From: Streptomyces sp. NBC_00287
GTDB lineage: Bacteria; Actinomycetota; Actinomycetes; Streptomycetales; Streptomycetaceae
NCBI RefSeq assembly: GCF_036173105.1
Contig: NZ_CP108053.1
Location: forward strand, 5,208,001-5,272,000
Direction of reading: 5' to 3'
DNA length: 64,000 bases
Part shown: in pieces, positions 1-8,336 of the stretch
How the letters are laid out: every line of letters starts with the position of its first letter
Numbering within the stretch: the stretch's first letter is position 1
The notes under the pieces: generated by a model
What the model was told of the DNA's origin: nothing
Databases searched by the model: none
What the model saw: only the letters and a program-made list of their open reading frames with translations
Position numbers and translations under genes: made by a program

Positions 1-1911
1 GGAGGTGATCATCGAGGTGACCAGACGCGAGTCGGCACAGGTGAGGAACAGCTGCGAGGGCCGCTGTCCCTCCCGCGCCAGCCGGGCCAGCTCCCCCCGC
101 ACCAGCGGTGCGGTGTTGCGCTGGAACGCGCTGATGCCACGCGCCAGTTCATGCCTGCTGGGACCGTGAGCGTGCCTGGGCGCACCGGCTCCGACCTCGT
201 CGCCGGGGCCGTCCGGCCGCGCGCCGGGGGCGGACGCGAGGTGCGGCTGCTCGCACTGGTGGTTGCGCCAGGGCGTCCAGGGGCTGCAGCGGCAACCGGT
301 CGGAGCGGCCGGTTCGGCGGACCCGGGCTCGCTGTGCACGGTGGTGGGAACCCCGGGCTCGGCGATCCGGAGCCCCGCGCGCCGGCCGGTCAGCTCGACG
401 GAGCCGCCCCGCGCGGTGTGCGCGTTCTGCCAGTCCTGGAGCGTCTCGTACGCCGCGTGGTCCATGAAGGACCCGTCCAACTCCACGACGGCATGGGCCC
501 CTTGGGGTACGAGATGCAGGGCGCGGCTGAGCCGCGGGACCGCGAGGAACGTCAACTGGCCTCGGACGTGTACGTGATGGACTCCCTCCTTCTCGTCATG
601 GGTGATGCGGGTGCGGGCGAGGCGGTGCAGGGAGACGGCGACGGCCACGGCGATCCCCAGCGTCACGCCCTCCAGGACGCCGAGGAAGACCACGCCGGCG
701 GTGGTGACGGCGTAGACCAGCACTTCTCGGTGGCGGGTCACCGTGCGGATGTGGTGCAGGGACACCATCTGGATGCCGACGGCCATCACCAGGGCGGCGA
801 GCGAGGCGAGCGGGATGAGCTCCAGGATCGGGACCATCAGCAGCGCGGCGACTACTACGAGAACGCCGTGCAGCATCGTGGAGTTCCGGCTCACGGCACC
901 CGCGTGCACATTCGCCGAAGTTCTTACCGCCACCCCCGCCACGGGCAGTCCGCCGAGGCCGCCGGAGACGATGTTGGCGGCGCCCTGTCCGAGCAGTTCG
1001 CGGTCCAGGTCGGAGCGGCCGACGCGGGCGGACAGGCCGGGGCACCCGGCCACCAGCTTGTCGGCGGCGACCGCGCCGAGCAGCGACTGCACGCTGCACA
1101 CCAGGGTGGTGGTCAGCACGGCCGCCACGATGCCGAGCACCGGCCCCTCGGGGAGTCCGGCGAGGGCATGACTGCGCCACGACGGCAGATCCACCTTGGG
1201 CAGATGGAGCCCGGCGAGCGAGGCGGTCGCGGTGGCCCCCGCGACGGCGACGAGCGCGGCCGGGACCTTGCGCAGCAGCTGTCCGGCCCGGCCCGGGATG
1301 CGCGGCCAGAGCAGCAGCAGGGTCAGGGTGAGTGCGCTCACCGAGAGGGCGGCCGGGTGCAGGTCCGCCAACTGGGCGGGAAGTGCGCGCAGATTGGCGG
1401 GGACGGAGCTCTGCGGGGTGCCGCCGAGGACGATGTGCAGCTGGGCCACGGCGATGGTGACGCCGATGCCGGCGAGCATGCCGTGCACGATGGCGGGGCT
1501 GACCGCGAGCGCGGTGCGCGCCACGCGCAGGCAGCCGAGGCCGAGTTGGGCGAGCCCGGCGAGGACGGTGATGGCGCACGTCGTACGCCAGCCGTAGCGC
1601 TGGATGAGGTCGGCGGTGACCACCGTGAGACCGGCGGCGGGGCCGCTGACCTGGAGCGGGGAGCCACCGAGCCGGCCGGCGACGAGCCCGCCGACGGCGG
1701 CGGCGACGAGCCCGGCCTGGAGGGGCGCGCCGGTGGCGAGTGCGATGCCGAGGGACAGCGGCAGGGCGATCAGGAAGACCGCGATCGACGCGGACACATC
1801 GGCACCGGCGAGCCAAAAGCGGCGGGGACGAGTGGGTGGCGGACTGTGGGACTGGTGGCTGCGCTCGGTCCGAGTGGGGTCGGTGGCGCGGGTGGGGACG
1901 CAGGCTGACAT
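1..1911 (-). CDS. SulP-family anion permease fused to beta-carbonic anhydrase (partial at left edge)
   Basis: The minus strand reads from ATG at 1911 to the window edge (637 codons, no stop reached). The N-terminal ~400 residues are hydrophobic and SulP-like (FWLAGADVSASIAVFLIALP, then VSGPAAGLTVV). A STAS-like domain follows (VHVRGQLTFLAVPRLSRAL, VVELDGSFMDHAAYETL). After a linker comes the start of a beta-carbonic anhydrase domain (ISAFQRNTAPLV, then LTCADSRLVTSMITS), where C and D of CADSR are zinc and catalytic residues in that family. SulP-carbonic anhydrase fusions are known in actinobacteria and are thought to couple bicarbonate uptake to CO2 interconversion at the membrane; that role is inferred here. 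An upstream GGAGG lies 12 bases before the ATG. The C-terminal end is outside the window. Confidence 0.85.
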   Translation of the reverse strand, partial: MSACVPTRATDPTRTERSHQSHSPPPTRPRRFWLAGADVSASIAVFLIALPLSLGIALATGAPLQAGLVAAAVGGLVAGRLGGSPLQVSGPAAGLTVVTADLIQRYGWRTTCAITVLAGLAQLGLGCLRVARTALAVSPAIVHGMLAGIGVTIAVAQLHIVLGGTPQSSVPANLRALPAQLADLHPAALSVSALTLTLLLLWPRIPGRAGQLLRKVPAALVAVAGATATASLAGLHLPKVDLPSWRSHALAGLPEGPVLGIVAAVLTTTLVCSVQSLLGAVAADKLVAGCPGLSARVGRSDLDRELLGQGAANIVSGGLGGLPVAGVAVRTSANVHAGAVSRNSTMLHGVLVVVAALLMVPILELIPLASLAALVMAVGIQMVSLHHIRTVTRHREVLVYAVTTAGVVFLGVLEGVTLGIAVAVAVSLHRLARTRITHDEKEGVHHVHVRGQLTFLAVPRLSRALHLVPQGAHAVVELDGSFMDHAAYETLQDWQNAHTARGGSVELTGRRAGLRIAEPGVPTTVHSEPGSAEPAAPTGCRCSPWTPWRNHQCEQPHLASAPGARPDGPGDEVGAGAPRHAHGPSRHELARGISAFQRNTAPLVRGELARLAREGQRPSQLFLTCADSRLVTSMITS

Positions 1912-2252
1912 GAGGTTCCCGTCTCCTCCGGGGCGGCGCGGTCGCGGATCTGGTGGCCCCCGTCCGGATGGCGGGGGTCGGGTCGCGGCCGTGGGTCACG
2001 GCGTGCAGCGGCGGGATGAATCAACGCTCGGTAAACGGATCGTAATGCAGAGTAAAGGCCGGGCATAGAATTTCCGGGCAAATGGGCGAATAGCTCACTC
2101 GGATGAGTGAAGTGGCCCTTTGGTCGGCTTGTCGTATTAATTCCTTCTCGGTCCCGTGCGACCTTGGCGGCGCTGTCGGCGCTTTTCCGGCAGATCACCA
2201 GAAAACGCCCCAATAAGCGTTGGCCTGAGAGAAGGAAGTAGGTGGGCGGAAC
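1912..2252. other. Divergent intergenic region between the SulP gene and the lipoprotein gene
   Basis: This 341-bp stretch separates two genes transcribed outward and should hold both promoters. It is locally more A+T-rich than its surroundings (about 2020-2150). I see no open frame, RNA gene or strong hairpin in it. A purine-rich stretch GAGAGAAGGAAG lies about 15-25 bases before the ATG at 2253. Confidence 0.4.
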
Positions 2253-3527
2253 ATGGCCGCCACCCAGAGGATCGCCGCGGGCGCCGTGATCGGCGCGGTC
2301 TGTGCCGCAGCACTCGCCGGCTGCACGATCGGCAGCGACGGTTCGAAGGCAGGAGCCCCGGGCCCGCAGAAGGCGAAGCCGGCCCAGGGACCGCCCAAGA
2401 GCGCGGTCCGACTGATCGGCGACGGCTCGACCTCGTACACCGGAGCCCAGCCGCATCTGCCCAGACCCGAGCGTCTGAAGCCCGGTCAGAAACCGCCGCA
2501 GTTCGTGGTGTTCTCCTGGGACGGCGCGGGCGAGGACGGGCAGAAGCTGTTCTCCCACTTCCGCGAGGTCGCCAAGGCCAACAACGCGACGATGACGTAC
2601 TTCCTCAGCGGCGTGTACATGCTCCCCGAGCACAAACGCGATCTGTACCGGCCGCCGCAGCACTCGCCGGGCCGCTCCGACATCGGCTTCAACGACGAGC
2701 AGGGCATCGCCGACACCGTGAAGCAGCTGCGCGGCGCGTGGCTGGAGGGCAATGAGATCGGCACGCACTTCAACGGCCACTTCTGCGGCAAGGGTGGCGG
2801 CGTCGGCGAATGGTCCGTCGAGGAATGGAAGGACGAGATCGCCCAGGCGAAGCAGTTCGTGAAGTCCTGGAAGACCAACACCGGCCTGAAGAACGCCTCA
2901 TCGCTGCCCTTCGACTACGACAAGGAGCTCATCGGCGCCCGCACGCCTTGTCTGGAGGGCCAGAAGAACTTCATGCAGGCCGCCCGCGAACTGGGCTTCC
3001 GCTACGACACCAGCGGCGTCAACAACCAGGTCTGGCCGAAGAAGAAGGAAGGCCTGTGGGATCTGTCGATGCAGCTCGTGCCGTTCCCCGGGCACACCTT
3101 CGAGCAGCTGACCATGGACTACAACTTCATGGTCAACCAGTCCGGCACCACCAGCCAGGGTGACCCCGACAAGTACGACCTCTGGGGCAACCAGATGCGC
3201 GACGGCCTGCTCCAGGGCTTCCAGCGAGCCTACGACGGCAACCGCGCACCCCTGATCATCGGCAACCACTTCGAGTCCTGGAACGGCGGCACCTATATGC
3301 GGGCCGTCGAGGAGGTCATCGAGAGCGTGTGCACCAAGGCCGAGGTGCGCTGTGTCTCCTTCCGGCAGCTCGCGGACTGGCTGGACGCCCAGGACCCGAA
3401 GGTGCTTGCCAAGCTCACCGACCTGAAGGTCGGCGAGGCCCCGAAGCAGGGCTGGGCGTCCTTCCTGTCGGGCCGCCCCGCCCCCGCCCCCAAGGGCGTG
3501 CCCGGGGCACCGGCGGCCAGGCAGTAG
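2253..3527 (+). CDS. Secreted lipoprotein with polysaccharide-deacetylase-like domain
   Basis: This 424-aa protein begins with a lipoprotein signal (hydrophobic AAGAVIGAVCAAALAGC; lipobox LAGC, Cys about residue 24). The body has a NodB-like pattern: FVVFSWDGAGEDG supplies an Asp where deacetylases have TFDDGP, and EIGTHFNGH resembles the metal-binding His-x3-His motif. Such enzymes remove N- or O-acetyl groups from cell-wall or extracellular glycans, so the protein probably acts outside the membrane. The catalytic pattern is divergent and the substrate cannot be named. The stop lies 6 bp from the stop of the convergent gene at 3534. The Pro/Ala-rich C-terminus (SGRPAPAPKGVPG) looks unstructured. 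Confidence 0.7.
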   Translation: MAATQRIAAGAVIGAVCAAALAGCTIGSDGSKAGAPGPQKAKPAQGPPKSAVRLIGDGSTSYTGAQPHLPRPERLKPGQKPPQFVVFSWDGAGEDGQKLFSHFREVAKANNATMTYFLSGVYMLPEHKRDLYRPPQHSPGRSDIGFNDEQGIADTVKQLRGAWLEGNEIGTHFNGHFCGKGGGVGEWSVEEWKDEIAQAKQFVKSWKTNTGLKNASSLPFDYDKELIGARTPCLEGQKNFMQAARELGFRYDTSGVNNQVWPKKKEGLWDLSMQLVPFPGHTFEQLTMDYNFMVNQSGTTSQGDPDKYDLWGNQMRDGLLQGFQRAYDGNRAPLIIGNHFESWNGGTYMRAVEEVIESVCTKAEVRCVSFRQLADWLDAQDPKVLAKLTDLKVGEAPKQGWASFLSGRPAPAPKGVPGAPAARQ

Positions 3528-3533
3528 CGCCGC

Positions 3534-4520
3534 TCACGCGGGAGCGGCGACGCTCTCGCCGAGCACGAACGAGGGGTCGACCTGCGCGGCCAGGTCGGCC
3601 CCGGTCCGCTCGTTCCCCCAGGACTGCGCGTTCTTCAGATGGAAGTGCACCATCTGACGTGTGTAGCGCTCCCAGTCCCGGCCTGCGTACGTGGCGTCCA
3701 CGGCCTCCCGCAACCGGTGCAGGGCGCTGCGGTTGGCGTCCTCCAGGAGCTCGAACCGGGGCGGGCGGCCCTTCTCCATGGAGCGCACCCAGTCCGAGTG
3801 CCCGACCGTGACGAGCAGGTCGTCCCCGGCTTCTGCGCGCAGGAAGTCGAGGTCCTCCTCGCCGTGCACCTTGTTGCCGACGACCTTCAGCTCGACGCCG
3901 AAGTCACGCGCGTACTCCTTGTACTGGCGATAGACGGAGACCCCCTTCCGGGTCGGCTCGGCGACGAGGAACGTCATGTCGAAGCGGGTGAACATGCCGG
4001 AGGCGAAGGAGTCCGAGCCGGCGGTCATATCGACCACGACGTACTCGTCAGGCCCGTCCACCAGGTGGTTCAGGCACAGCTCAACCGCTCCGGTCTTGGA
4101 GTGGTAGCAGGCGACCCCCAGGTCGGCGTCGGTGAAGGGGCCGGTGACCATCAAACGGACGGCGCCGCCGTCGAGTTCCACCGGCCGGGCGCAGGCGTCG
4201 TAGACGGGATTGCTCTCGCGCACCCGCAGCAGCCGGGAGCCCTCGCCGGGCGGGGTGGTCTTGATCATCGTCTCGGTGGACGCGATCCGCGGGTTCGAGC
4301 CGCGCAGATAGTCCTTGATCAACGGGAGCCGGTCGCCCATCGCGGGCAGGGCGGCTGACTCGGAGTCGTCGAGGCCGAGCGCGGCCCCCAGATGCTGGTT
4401 GATGTCGGCGTCGATCGCGACCACTGGTGCCCCGGCCGCCGCGAGATGCCGGATGAACAGGGAGGACAGGGTCGTCTTGCCGCTGCCGCCCTTCCCGACG
4501 AAAGCAATTTTCATGTTCAT
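3534..4520 (-). CDS. CooC/MinD-type P-loop ATPase
   Basis: This ~328-aa protein has a deviant Walker A motif at its N-terminus (KIAFVGKGGSGKTTLSSLF), followed by VVAIDADINQHLG and a switch II-like VVDMTAGSD. These are typical of the SIMIBI ATPases CooC and MinD. FLVAEPTRKGVSVYRQYKEY and VVGNKVHGEEDLDFLR fit the nucleotide-base region. CooC-like members help insert nickel in some enzymes, but nothing here names a client. The start is uncertain: ATG 4520 and ATG 4514 sit just before the first beta strand, and a GTG at 4538 would add six residues; none has a clear ribosome-binding site. It is divergent from the Fic-like gene with only ~95 bp between, so they may share a control region. Confidence 0.75.
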   Translation of the reverse strand: MNMKIAFVGKGGSGKTTLSSLFIRHLAAAGAPVVAIDADINQHLGAALGLDDSESAALPAMGDRLPLIKDYLRGSNPRIASTETMIKTTPPGEGSRLLRVRESNPVYDACARPVELDGGAVRLMVTGPFTDADLGVACYHSKTGAVELCLNHLVDGPDEYVVVDMTAGSDSFASGMFTRFDMTFLVAEPTRKGVSVYRQYKEYARDFGVELKVVGNKVHGEEDLDFLRAEAGDDLLVTVGHSDWVRSMEKGRPPRFELLEDANRSALHRLREAVDATYAGRDWERYTRQMVHFHLKNAQSWGNERTGADLAAQVDPSFVLGESVAAPA

Positions 4521-4602
4521 CAAGCGTAGTCGTGCCACACCCGCGCGGGGCCGATAGACGTGAAGAAGGCCACTCGATCGTGGGGCGGGCGCCGAGGATG
4601 CG

Positions 4603-4608
4603 TAATGT
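4603..4608 (+). promoter_or_regulatory. Putative -10 element giving a leaderless transcript
   Basis: TAATGT lies seven bases before the ATG at 4616. With normal spacing, transcription would start at or next to the start codon. There is no Shine-Dalgarno sequence, which agrees with a leaderless mRNA, a common arrangement in Streptomyces. No good -35 is visible. Confidence 0.4.
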
Positions 4609-4615
4609 CGTACTC

Positions 4616-5452
4616 ATGAGTACGACAGGCGCGACCGCCGATCCGCTTGCGGCCCTGGGTGCGCTGCCCGGTGTGGCCGAGTCCGTGGAGTCCGTGCGCA
4701 AGGCCGTGGACCGGGTCTACGGACACCGGGTCATGCGCCGCCGCAGCAACGAGATCACCTCCGAGGCGGCGCTGCGCGGCGCCCGTGGTTCGGCGGCGCT
4801 GTCCGGCGCCGACTGGGCCCTGGAAGAGGTGCGCCGGCGCACCGACTTCAGCGGTGACGACGAGGCACGCATCATGGGTGCCGCCCTGCGGCTGACCGCG
4901 GAGGCGGGCCAACTGCTGTCCATCTGGCGGCAGTCGCCGCTGCGGGTGCTGGCCCGGCTGCACCTGGTCGCGGCGGCGACCAACGGCCCGGAGGTCGGGC
5001 GCCCGCGCCAGGCCGGCGAGCCGGTCGACGAGCCGATCGTCGAGCTGCCGCTGCCGCTGCCGCTGCCGAGCGCCGCGGAGGTCCACGGTCGGCTGGACGG
5101 TCTGTCCGAGCTGATCATCGCGGGCGGTTCGGCCCCGGCGCTGGTGACCGCCGCAGTGGTGCACGGCGAGCTGCTGGCGCTGCGCCCGTTCACCTCCCAC
5201 AACGGTCTGGTCGCACGCGCGGCCGAGCGCATCGTGCTGGTGGGCAGCGGCCTCGACCCGAAGTCGGTCTGTCCGTCGGAAGTCGGCTACGGCGAACTCG
5301 GCCGCGCCGCCTATCTCGAGGCGCTGGACGGGTATGTCTCCGGCACGCCCGAGGGCATGGCCGCCTGGATCGCCCACTGCGGCAAGGCGGTCGAGCTGGG
5401 GGCACGTGAATCCACGGCGGTGTGTGAGGCGCTGCAGCGCGGCGCGGCGTAG
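4616..5452 (+). CDS. Fic-like protein with degenerate active-site motif
   Basis: This 278-aa protein starts at ATG 4616; an upstream in-frame ATG at 4532 is less likely given the -10-like TAATGT just before 4616. The all-helical sequence includes RRSNEITSEAALRGARGSAALSGA and AAVVHGELLALRPFTSHNGLVARA. The second aligns with the Fic core motif HPFxxGNGR, but the catalytic His is Arg and the first Gly and final Arg are also changed; only PF and NG remain. Canonical Fic enzymes transfer AMP to hydroxyl side chains; this one is unlikely to do so by the usual chemistry. Known streptomycete homologues carry vague names. The function is unknown. Confidence 0.65.
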   Translation: MSTTGATADPLAALGALPGVAESVESVRKAVDRVYGHRVMRRRSNEITSEAALRGARGSAALSGADWALEEVRRRTDFSGDDEARIMGAALRLTAEAGQLLSIWRQSPLRVLARLHLVAAATNGPEVGRPRQAGEPVDEPIVELPLPLPLPSAAEVHGRLDGLSELIIAGGSAPALVTAAVVHGELLALRPFTSHNGLVARAAERIVLVGSGLDPKSVCPSEVGYGELGRAAYLEALDGYVSGTPEGMAAWIAHCGKAVELGARESTAVCEALQRGAA

Positions 5453-5820
5453 AAACCCGCGCAAAAGGGTTGCGGCGGTACGAGAATTCGTACCGCCGCT
5501 GGCATGTTCACCGGGTTACCAAGCGTCCTCGATATGTTGCCCATCAGGTCGGGGGCTTTGCCCGTTACCTGGTGCGGCTGGCCCGTAATCGACGGGTCGA
5601 CGTCGCGTGGGTGCTCGGTGTTCATGCTCGGTCCGTGGGGCCAATTGCGTTTTAAAGGTGATCCTCTCGGATGTCCTTGGTCTCGCGGGCCGTTGACTCC
5701 TTTCTACTCCAGCTTCGGAGCAAGCGGAAGCCCTGGCTGCGGTTCTTTACTTTTGGGTTCAAACGTGAGCTAAACGGGCGCCGATATGCCGAACGGTCTC
5801 AAGGGGTGGCTTCGCGCAGG
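5453..5820. other. Intergenic region, no supported gene
   Basis: This 368-bp stretch lies between the stops of the Fic-like gene and the convergent HAD gene. It begins with the strong inverted repeat at 5472-5499. A small open frame (ATG 5470) has no recognisable features. A second one from ATG 5671, Lys/Arg-rich at its start, reads on through the HAD gene antisense and is probably a shadow. I see no RNA gene. Confidence 0.35.
5472..5499 (+). terminator. Perfect 12-bp inverted repeat after the Fic-like gene
   Basis: GCGGCGGTACGA and TCGTACCGCCGC flank the four bases GAAT, giving a perfect 12-bp stem about 20 bp after the stop at 5452. There is no T run, which is common for actinobacterial terminators. 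An operator or protein-binding palindrome is the alternative. Confidence 0.5.
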
Positions 5821-6654
5821 TCAGACGAGCGCGGTGCGGCGTCGGCTGGCGTACCAGACGAGGCCCGCGGTGGCGGCGGCCGCCCCTATGGCGGCCGCCG
5901 CGACAAGCGCCGGACGGGTCGGGACGGAGAGTGTGGGCAGCCGCTGCTTGAGCCGCACCGGGCGGTGGAAGTCGAGAATCGGCCACCCGCGCGCGAGTGC
6001 CTCGCGGCGCAGCGCGCGGTCCGGGTTCACGGCGTGCGGATGGCCGACGGACTGCAGCATCGGTACGTCGGTCGCCGAGTCGCTGTAGGCGTAGCAGCGG
6101 GAGAGGTCGTACCCCTCGGACGCGGCGAGCTCCTTGATGGCCTCGGCCTTCGTCGGGCCGTACGCGTAGTACTCCACCTCTCCGGTGAAGCAGCCGTCGT
6201 CGCCTACGACCATTCGGGTGGCCACCACGCGGTCGGCGCCGAGCAGTTCACCGATGGGCTCCACCACCTCCGCGCCCGACGTGGACACGATCACGACATC
6301 GCGGCCGGCGGTGTGGTGCTCCTCGATGAGGGAGGCGGCCTCGTCGTAGATGATCGGGTCGATCAGGTCGTGCAGGGTCTCGGCGACGATCTCCTTGACC
6401 TGCTGGACGTTCCAGCCACGGCACAGCGCGGAGAGGTACTGGCGCATGCGCTCCATCTGGTCGTGGTCGGCGCCGCCCGCGAGGAAGACGAACTGGGCAT
6501 ACGCGGTCCGCAAGACGGCGCGACGGTTGATCAGTCCGCCTTGGTAGAAGGACTTGCTGAAGGTGAGCGTGCTCGACTTCGCAATGACCGTCTTGTCCAG
6601 GTCAAAGAAGGCCGCTGTGCGGGGCAAGGAGTGGTTTTCCACGACCCCGAGCAT
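5821..6654 (-). CDS. HAD-superfamily (subclass IB) hydrolase with C-terminal membrane anchor
   Basis: This ~277-aa protein starts at ATG 6654 (MLGVVENHSLPRTAAFFDLDKT); an earlier in-frame start at 6729 would add 25 unlikely residues. The HAD motifs are present: FFDLDKT (nucleophile Asp18, acid Asp20), VIVSTSGAEVVEP (motif II Ser), and CYAYSDSATDVPML (motif IV acidic pair). HAD-IB enzymes are phosphomonoesterases such as SerB and CicA. The C-terminus has a hydrophobic segment ALVAAAAIGAAAATAGLVWYA followed by Arg-rich residues, suggesting a tail anchor in the membrane. The substrate is unknown. Confidence 0.8.
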   Translation of the reverse strand: MLGVVENHSLPRTAAFFDLDKTVIAKSSTLTFSKSFYQGGLINRRAVLRTAYAQFVFLAGGADHDQMERMRQYLSALCRGWNVQQVKEIVAETLHDLIDPIIYDEAASLIEEHHTAGRDVVIVSTSGAEVVEPIGELLGADRVVATRMVVGDDGCFTGEVEYYAYGPTKAEAIKELAASEGYDLSRCYAYSDSATDVPMLQSVGHPHAVNPDRALRREALARGWPILDFHRPVRLKQRLPTLSVPTRPALVAAAAIGAAAATAGLVWYASRRRTALV

Positions 6655-6788
6655 AGGGGCAGCCCATTCGGCGTAAGGTGGGCGCGTGGGTTTGCCTGAG
6701 AGGGCTCTCGGGTACACCATGGAAGTCACGGATCGTTCGCGACCGTGCTAACCCGGTCCGGCTCCTCCCCCCCCGAGTCGGCCGTGGA

Positions 6789-6823
6789 GACGACCCCCGC
6801 TCTCCCCCCCGGCGGGGGTCGTC
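6789..6823 (+). other. 12-bp stem-loop
   Basis: GACGACCCCCGC (6789-6800) pairs with GCGGGGGTCGTC (6812-6823) across an 11-base pyrimidine-rich loop. It may be part of a small RNA or a leader structure; no gene ends immediately before it on the plus strand. Confidence 0.4.
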
Positions 6824-6874
6824 GCATGTCCGGACGGGTTTTCTCTCTTCTCCAGCGGCCGTGAGGCCCTAGCG

Positions 6875-6895
6875 AGGCGGCTGAGGCCGCCTTTT
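6875..6895 (+). terminator. Terminator-like hairpin with T run
   Basis: AGGCGGC pairs with GCCGCCT across TGAG, directly followed by TTTT. This looks like an intrinsic terminator reading rightwards, although no protein gene lies upstream on that strand. Confidence 0.45.
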
Positions 6896-7010
6896 CGGCA
6901 TGCCCATGATTCGTCACTGTATGTAGCTGGCGCGCTGCGCTGCGGAACTCGTACGCGGACCAGTACAGGGGTCACCGGTATGGGTGACAGCGATATTCAC
7001 AACCGCCGAG

Positions 7011-7019
7011 TTGTCCACA
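7011..7019 (+). promoter_or_regulatory. DnaA-box-like sequence upstream of ssd
   Basis: TTGTCCACA matches the preferred Streptomyces DnaA box exactly. A weaker AGATCCACA is at 7031-7039. A third exact copy lies at 10594-10602 inside tadC. Chance occurrence of a 9-mer is possible, so binding is a hypothesis. Confidence 0.35.
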
Positions 7020-7220
7020 GTTATCGACCAAGATCCACACGATTTCCGGCATCGCTGCACCGTGATTCCAACGCGTCCCGCCGGCGCCGACTTCATGGCC
7101 GGTTCCGGTTAGTCGGGCGCGTTTGGCCGGTTCGTATCGGCCGCTCATTGGAGACCGGTCGCCGGTTCTTCGCACGTTTGGGAATCGCGGGGCCGCAGGG
7201 GCTGCGCGAGAGATGCAGCG

Positions 7221-8336
7221 ATGGGGGAAGTCATGGCCGCAGCCGCCACACAGGAACCGCCGCCCGCCGCCTCGGGCCGGCCGGGCGCACCACTGATCGT
7301 CACCGAGGACGCCGACCTGCTGGACGACCTGCTGCGCCTGTGCGCGGCAGCGGGCGCCACGCCCGAGGTCCATCACGGCATCCCGGAGCCGCGCGGCAGC
7401 TGGGAGGCCGCACCGCTGGTCCTGGTCGGCGACGATGCCGCACGCCGGGTGCGCGGCGCCGCCCGCAGACGCGGAGTGGTGCTGGTCGGCCGGGACCAGG
7501 ACGACTCCGGGGTCTGGCGCCGGGCCGTCGAGATCGGCGCCGACCATGTCCTGATGCTCCCCGACGGGGAGCAGTGGCTGGTCGACCGCATCGCCGACGT
7601 GGCCGAGGGCGTGGGCCGCCCCGCCCTCACCGTGGGCGTCATCGGCGGGCGGGGCGGCGCGGGGGCCTCCACGCTCGCGTGCGCCCTTGCCGTCACCTCC
7701 GCGCGGGAGGGGCTGCGCACCCTGCTCGTGGACGCCGATCCACTCGGCGGCGGACTCGACGTACTCCTCGGCGGCGAAACGGCCGAGGGCCTGCGCTGGC
7801 CGGCTTTCGCCGCGTCACGCGGGCGGGTCGGCGGCGGCGCCCTGGAGGAGTCACTGCCCCGGCTGCACTCCCTGCGGGTGCTCAGCTGGGATCGCGGGGA
7901 CTGCGTCGCCGTTCCGCCGCAGGCCGTACGGGCGGTGCTGGCCGCCGCGCGACGCCGGGGCGGCACGGTCGTCGTCGACCTGCCGCGCCGGATCGACGAC
8001 GGCGTCGCCGAGGTGCTCGCCCAACTCGACCTCGGCATCCTCGTGGTCCCCGCCGAACTGCGCGCCGTCGCGGCCGCCGGGCGGGTGGCCTCCGCGGTCG
8101 GGATGGTGCTGGGGGATCTGCGGGTGGCGGTACGCGGGCCGTACGCGCCCGGCCTCGACGACCGCGAGGTGGCCCGGCTCCTCGGACTGCCGCTGGCCGG
8201 AGAGGTACCTCTCGAGTCCGGCCTTCGCCGCCCGCACGAGAGCAAGGCGCCGCCCGCCGCGGCCGGACGCGGACCGCTGGCGCGCTTCTGCCGGGAGTTC
8301 TGGGAGCGGACGCTGCTGGAGGTGGGGGCGGCGTGA
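7221..8336 (+). CDS. ssd: Septum-site-determining-like / CpaE-like ATPase of the Tad locus
   Basis: This 371-aa protein has an N-terminal receiver-like part (residues ~1-125, LIVTEDADLLDDLL) and a MinD/CpaE-type ATPase part. GVIGGRGGAGASTLACALAV (about residues 136-155) is the deviant Walker A motif, with Ala where Lys is usual near the end (GGAGAST), so ATP hydrolysis may be weak. LLVDADPLGGGLDVLLG and VVVDLPRRIDDGVAEVLAQL follow. In actinobacteria such proteins head the Tad locus and are annotated as septum-site-determining proteins; CpaE localises Tad machinery in Caulobacter. ATG 7221 is used; ATG 7233 is a close alternative. Its stop overlaps a tiny frame starting at GTG 8333. Confidence 0.8.
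   Translation: MGEVMAAAATQEPPPAASGRPGAPLIVTEDADLLDDLLRLCAAAGATPEVHHGIPEPRGSWEAAPLVLVGDDAARRVRGAARRRGVVLVGRDQDDSGVWRRAVEIGADHVLMLPDGEQWLVDRIADVAEGVGRPALTVGVIGGRGGAGASTLACALAVTSAREGLRTLLVDADPLGGGLDVLLGGETAEGLRWPAFAASRGRVGGGALEESLPRLHSLRVLSWDRGDCVAVPPQAVRAVLAAARRRGGTVVVDLPRRIDDGVAEVLAQLDLGILVVPAELRAVAAAGRVASAVGMVLGDLRVAVRGPYAPGLDDREVARLLGLPLAGEVPLESGLRRPHESKAPPAAAGRGPLARFCREFWERTLLEVGAA

Larger units (their letters stand above)
6655..7220. other. Intergenic region with hairpins and DnaA-box-like site
   Basis: This 566-bp stretch lies between the divergent HAD and ssd genes. It contains a 12-bp hairpin (6789-6823), a terminator-like hairpin with a T run (6875-6895), and a TTGTCCACA sequence (7011-7019) with a weaker AGATCCACA at 7031-7039. 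No coding frame is convincing. A short noncoding RNA between about 6730 and 6895 is possible. Confidence 0.4.

Noticed and set aside
151..1908. A 585-codon plus-strand frame opposite the SulP permease
   Set aside because: It is Gly/Asp/Glu/Gln-rich with no hydrophobic or domain pattern; the minus strand encodes a clear SulP/STAS/carbonic anhydrase protein.
5671..6699. A plus-strand frame starting in the intergenic gap and running through the HAD gene
   Set aside because: The first 30 codons look possible, but the rest is antisense to well-conserved HAD motifs, so it was not called.
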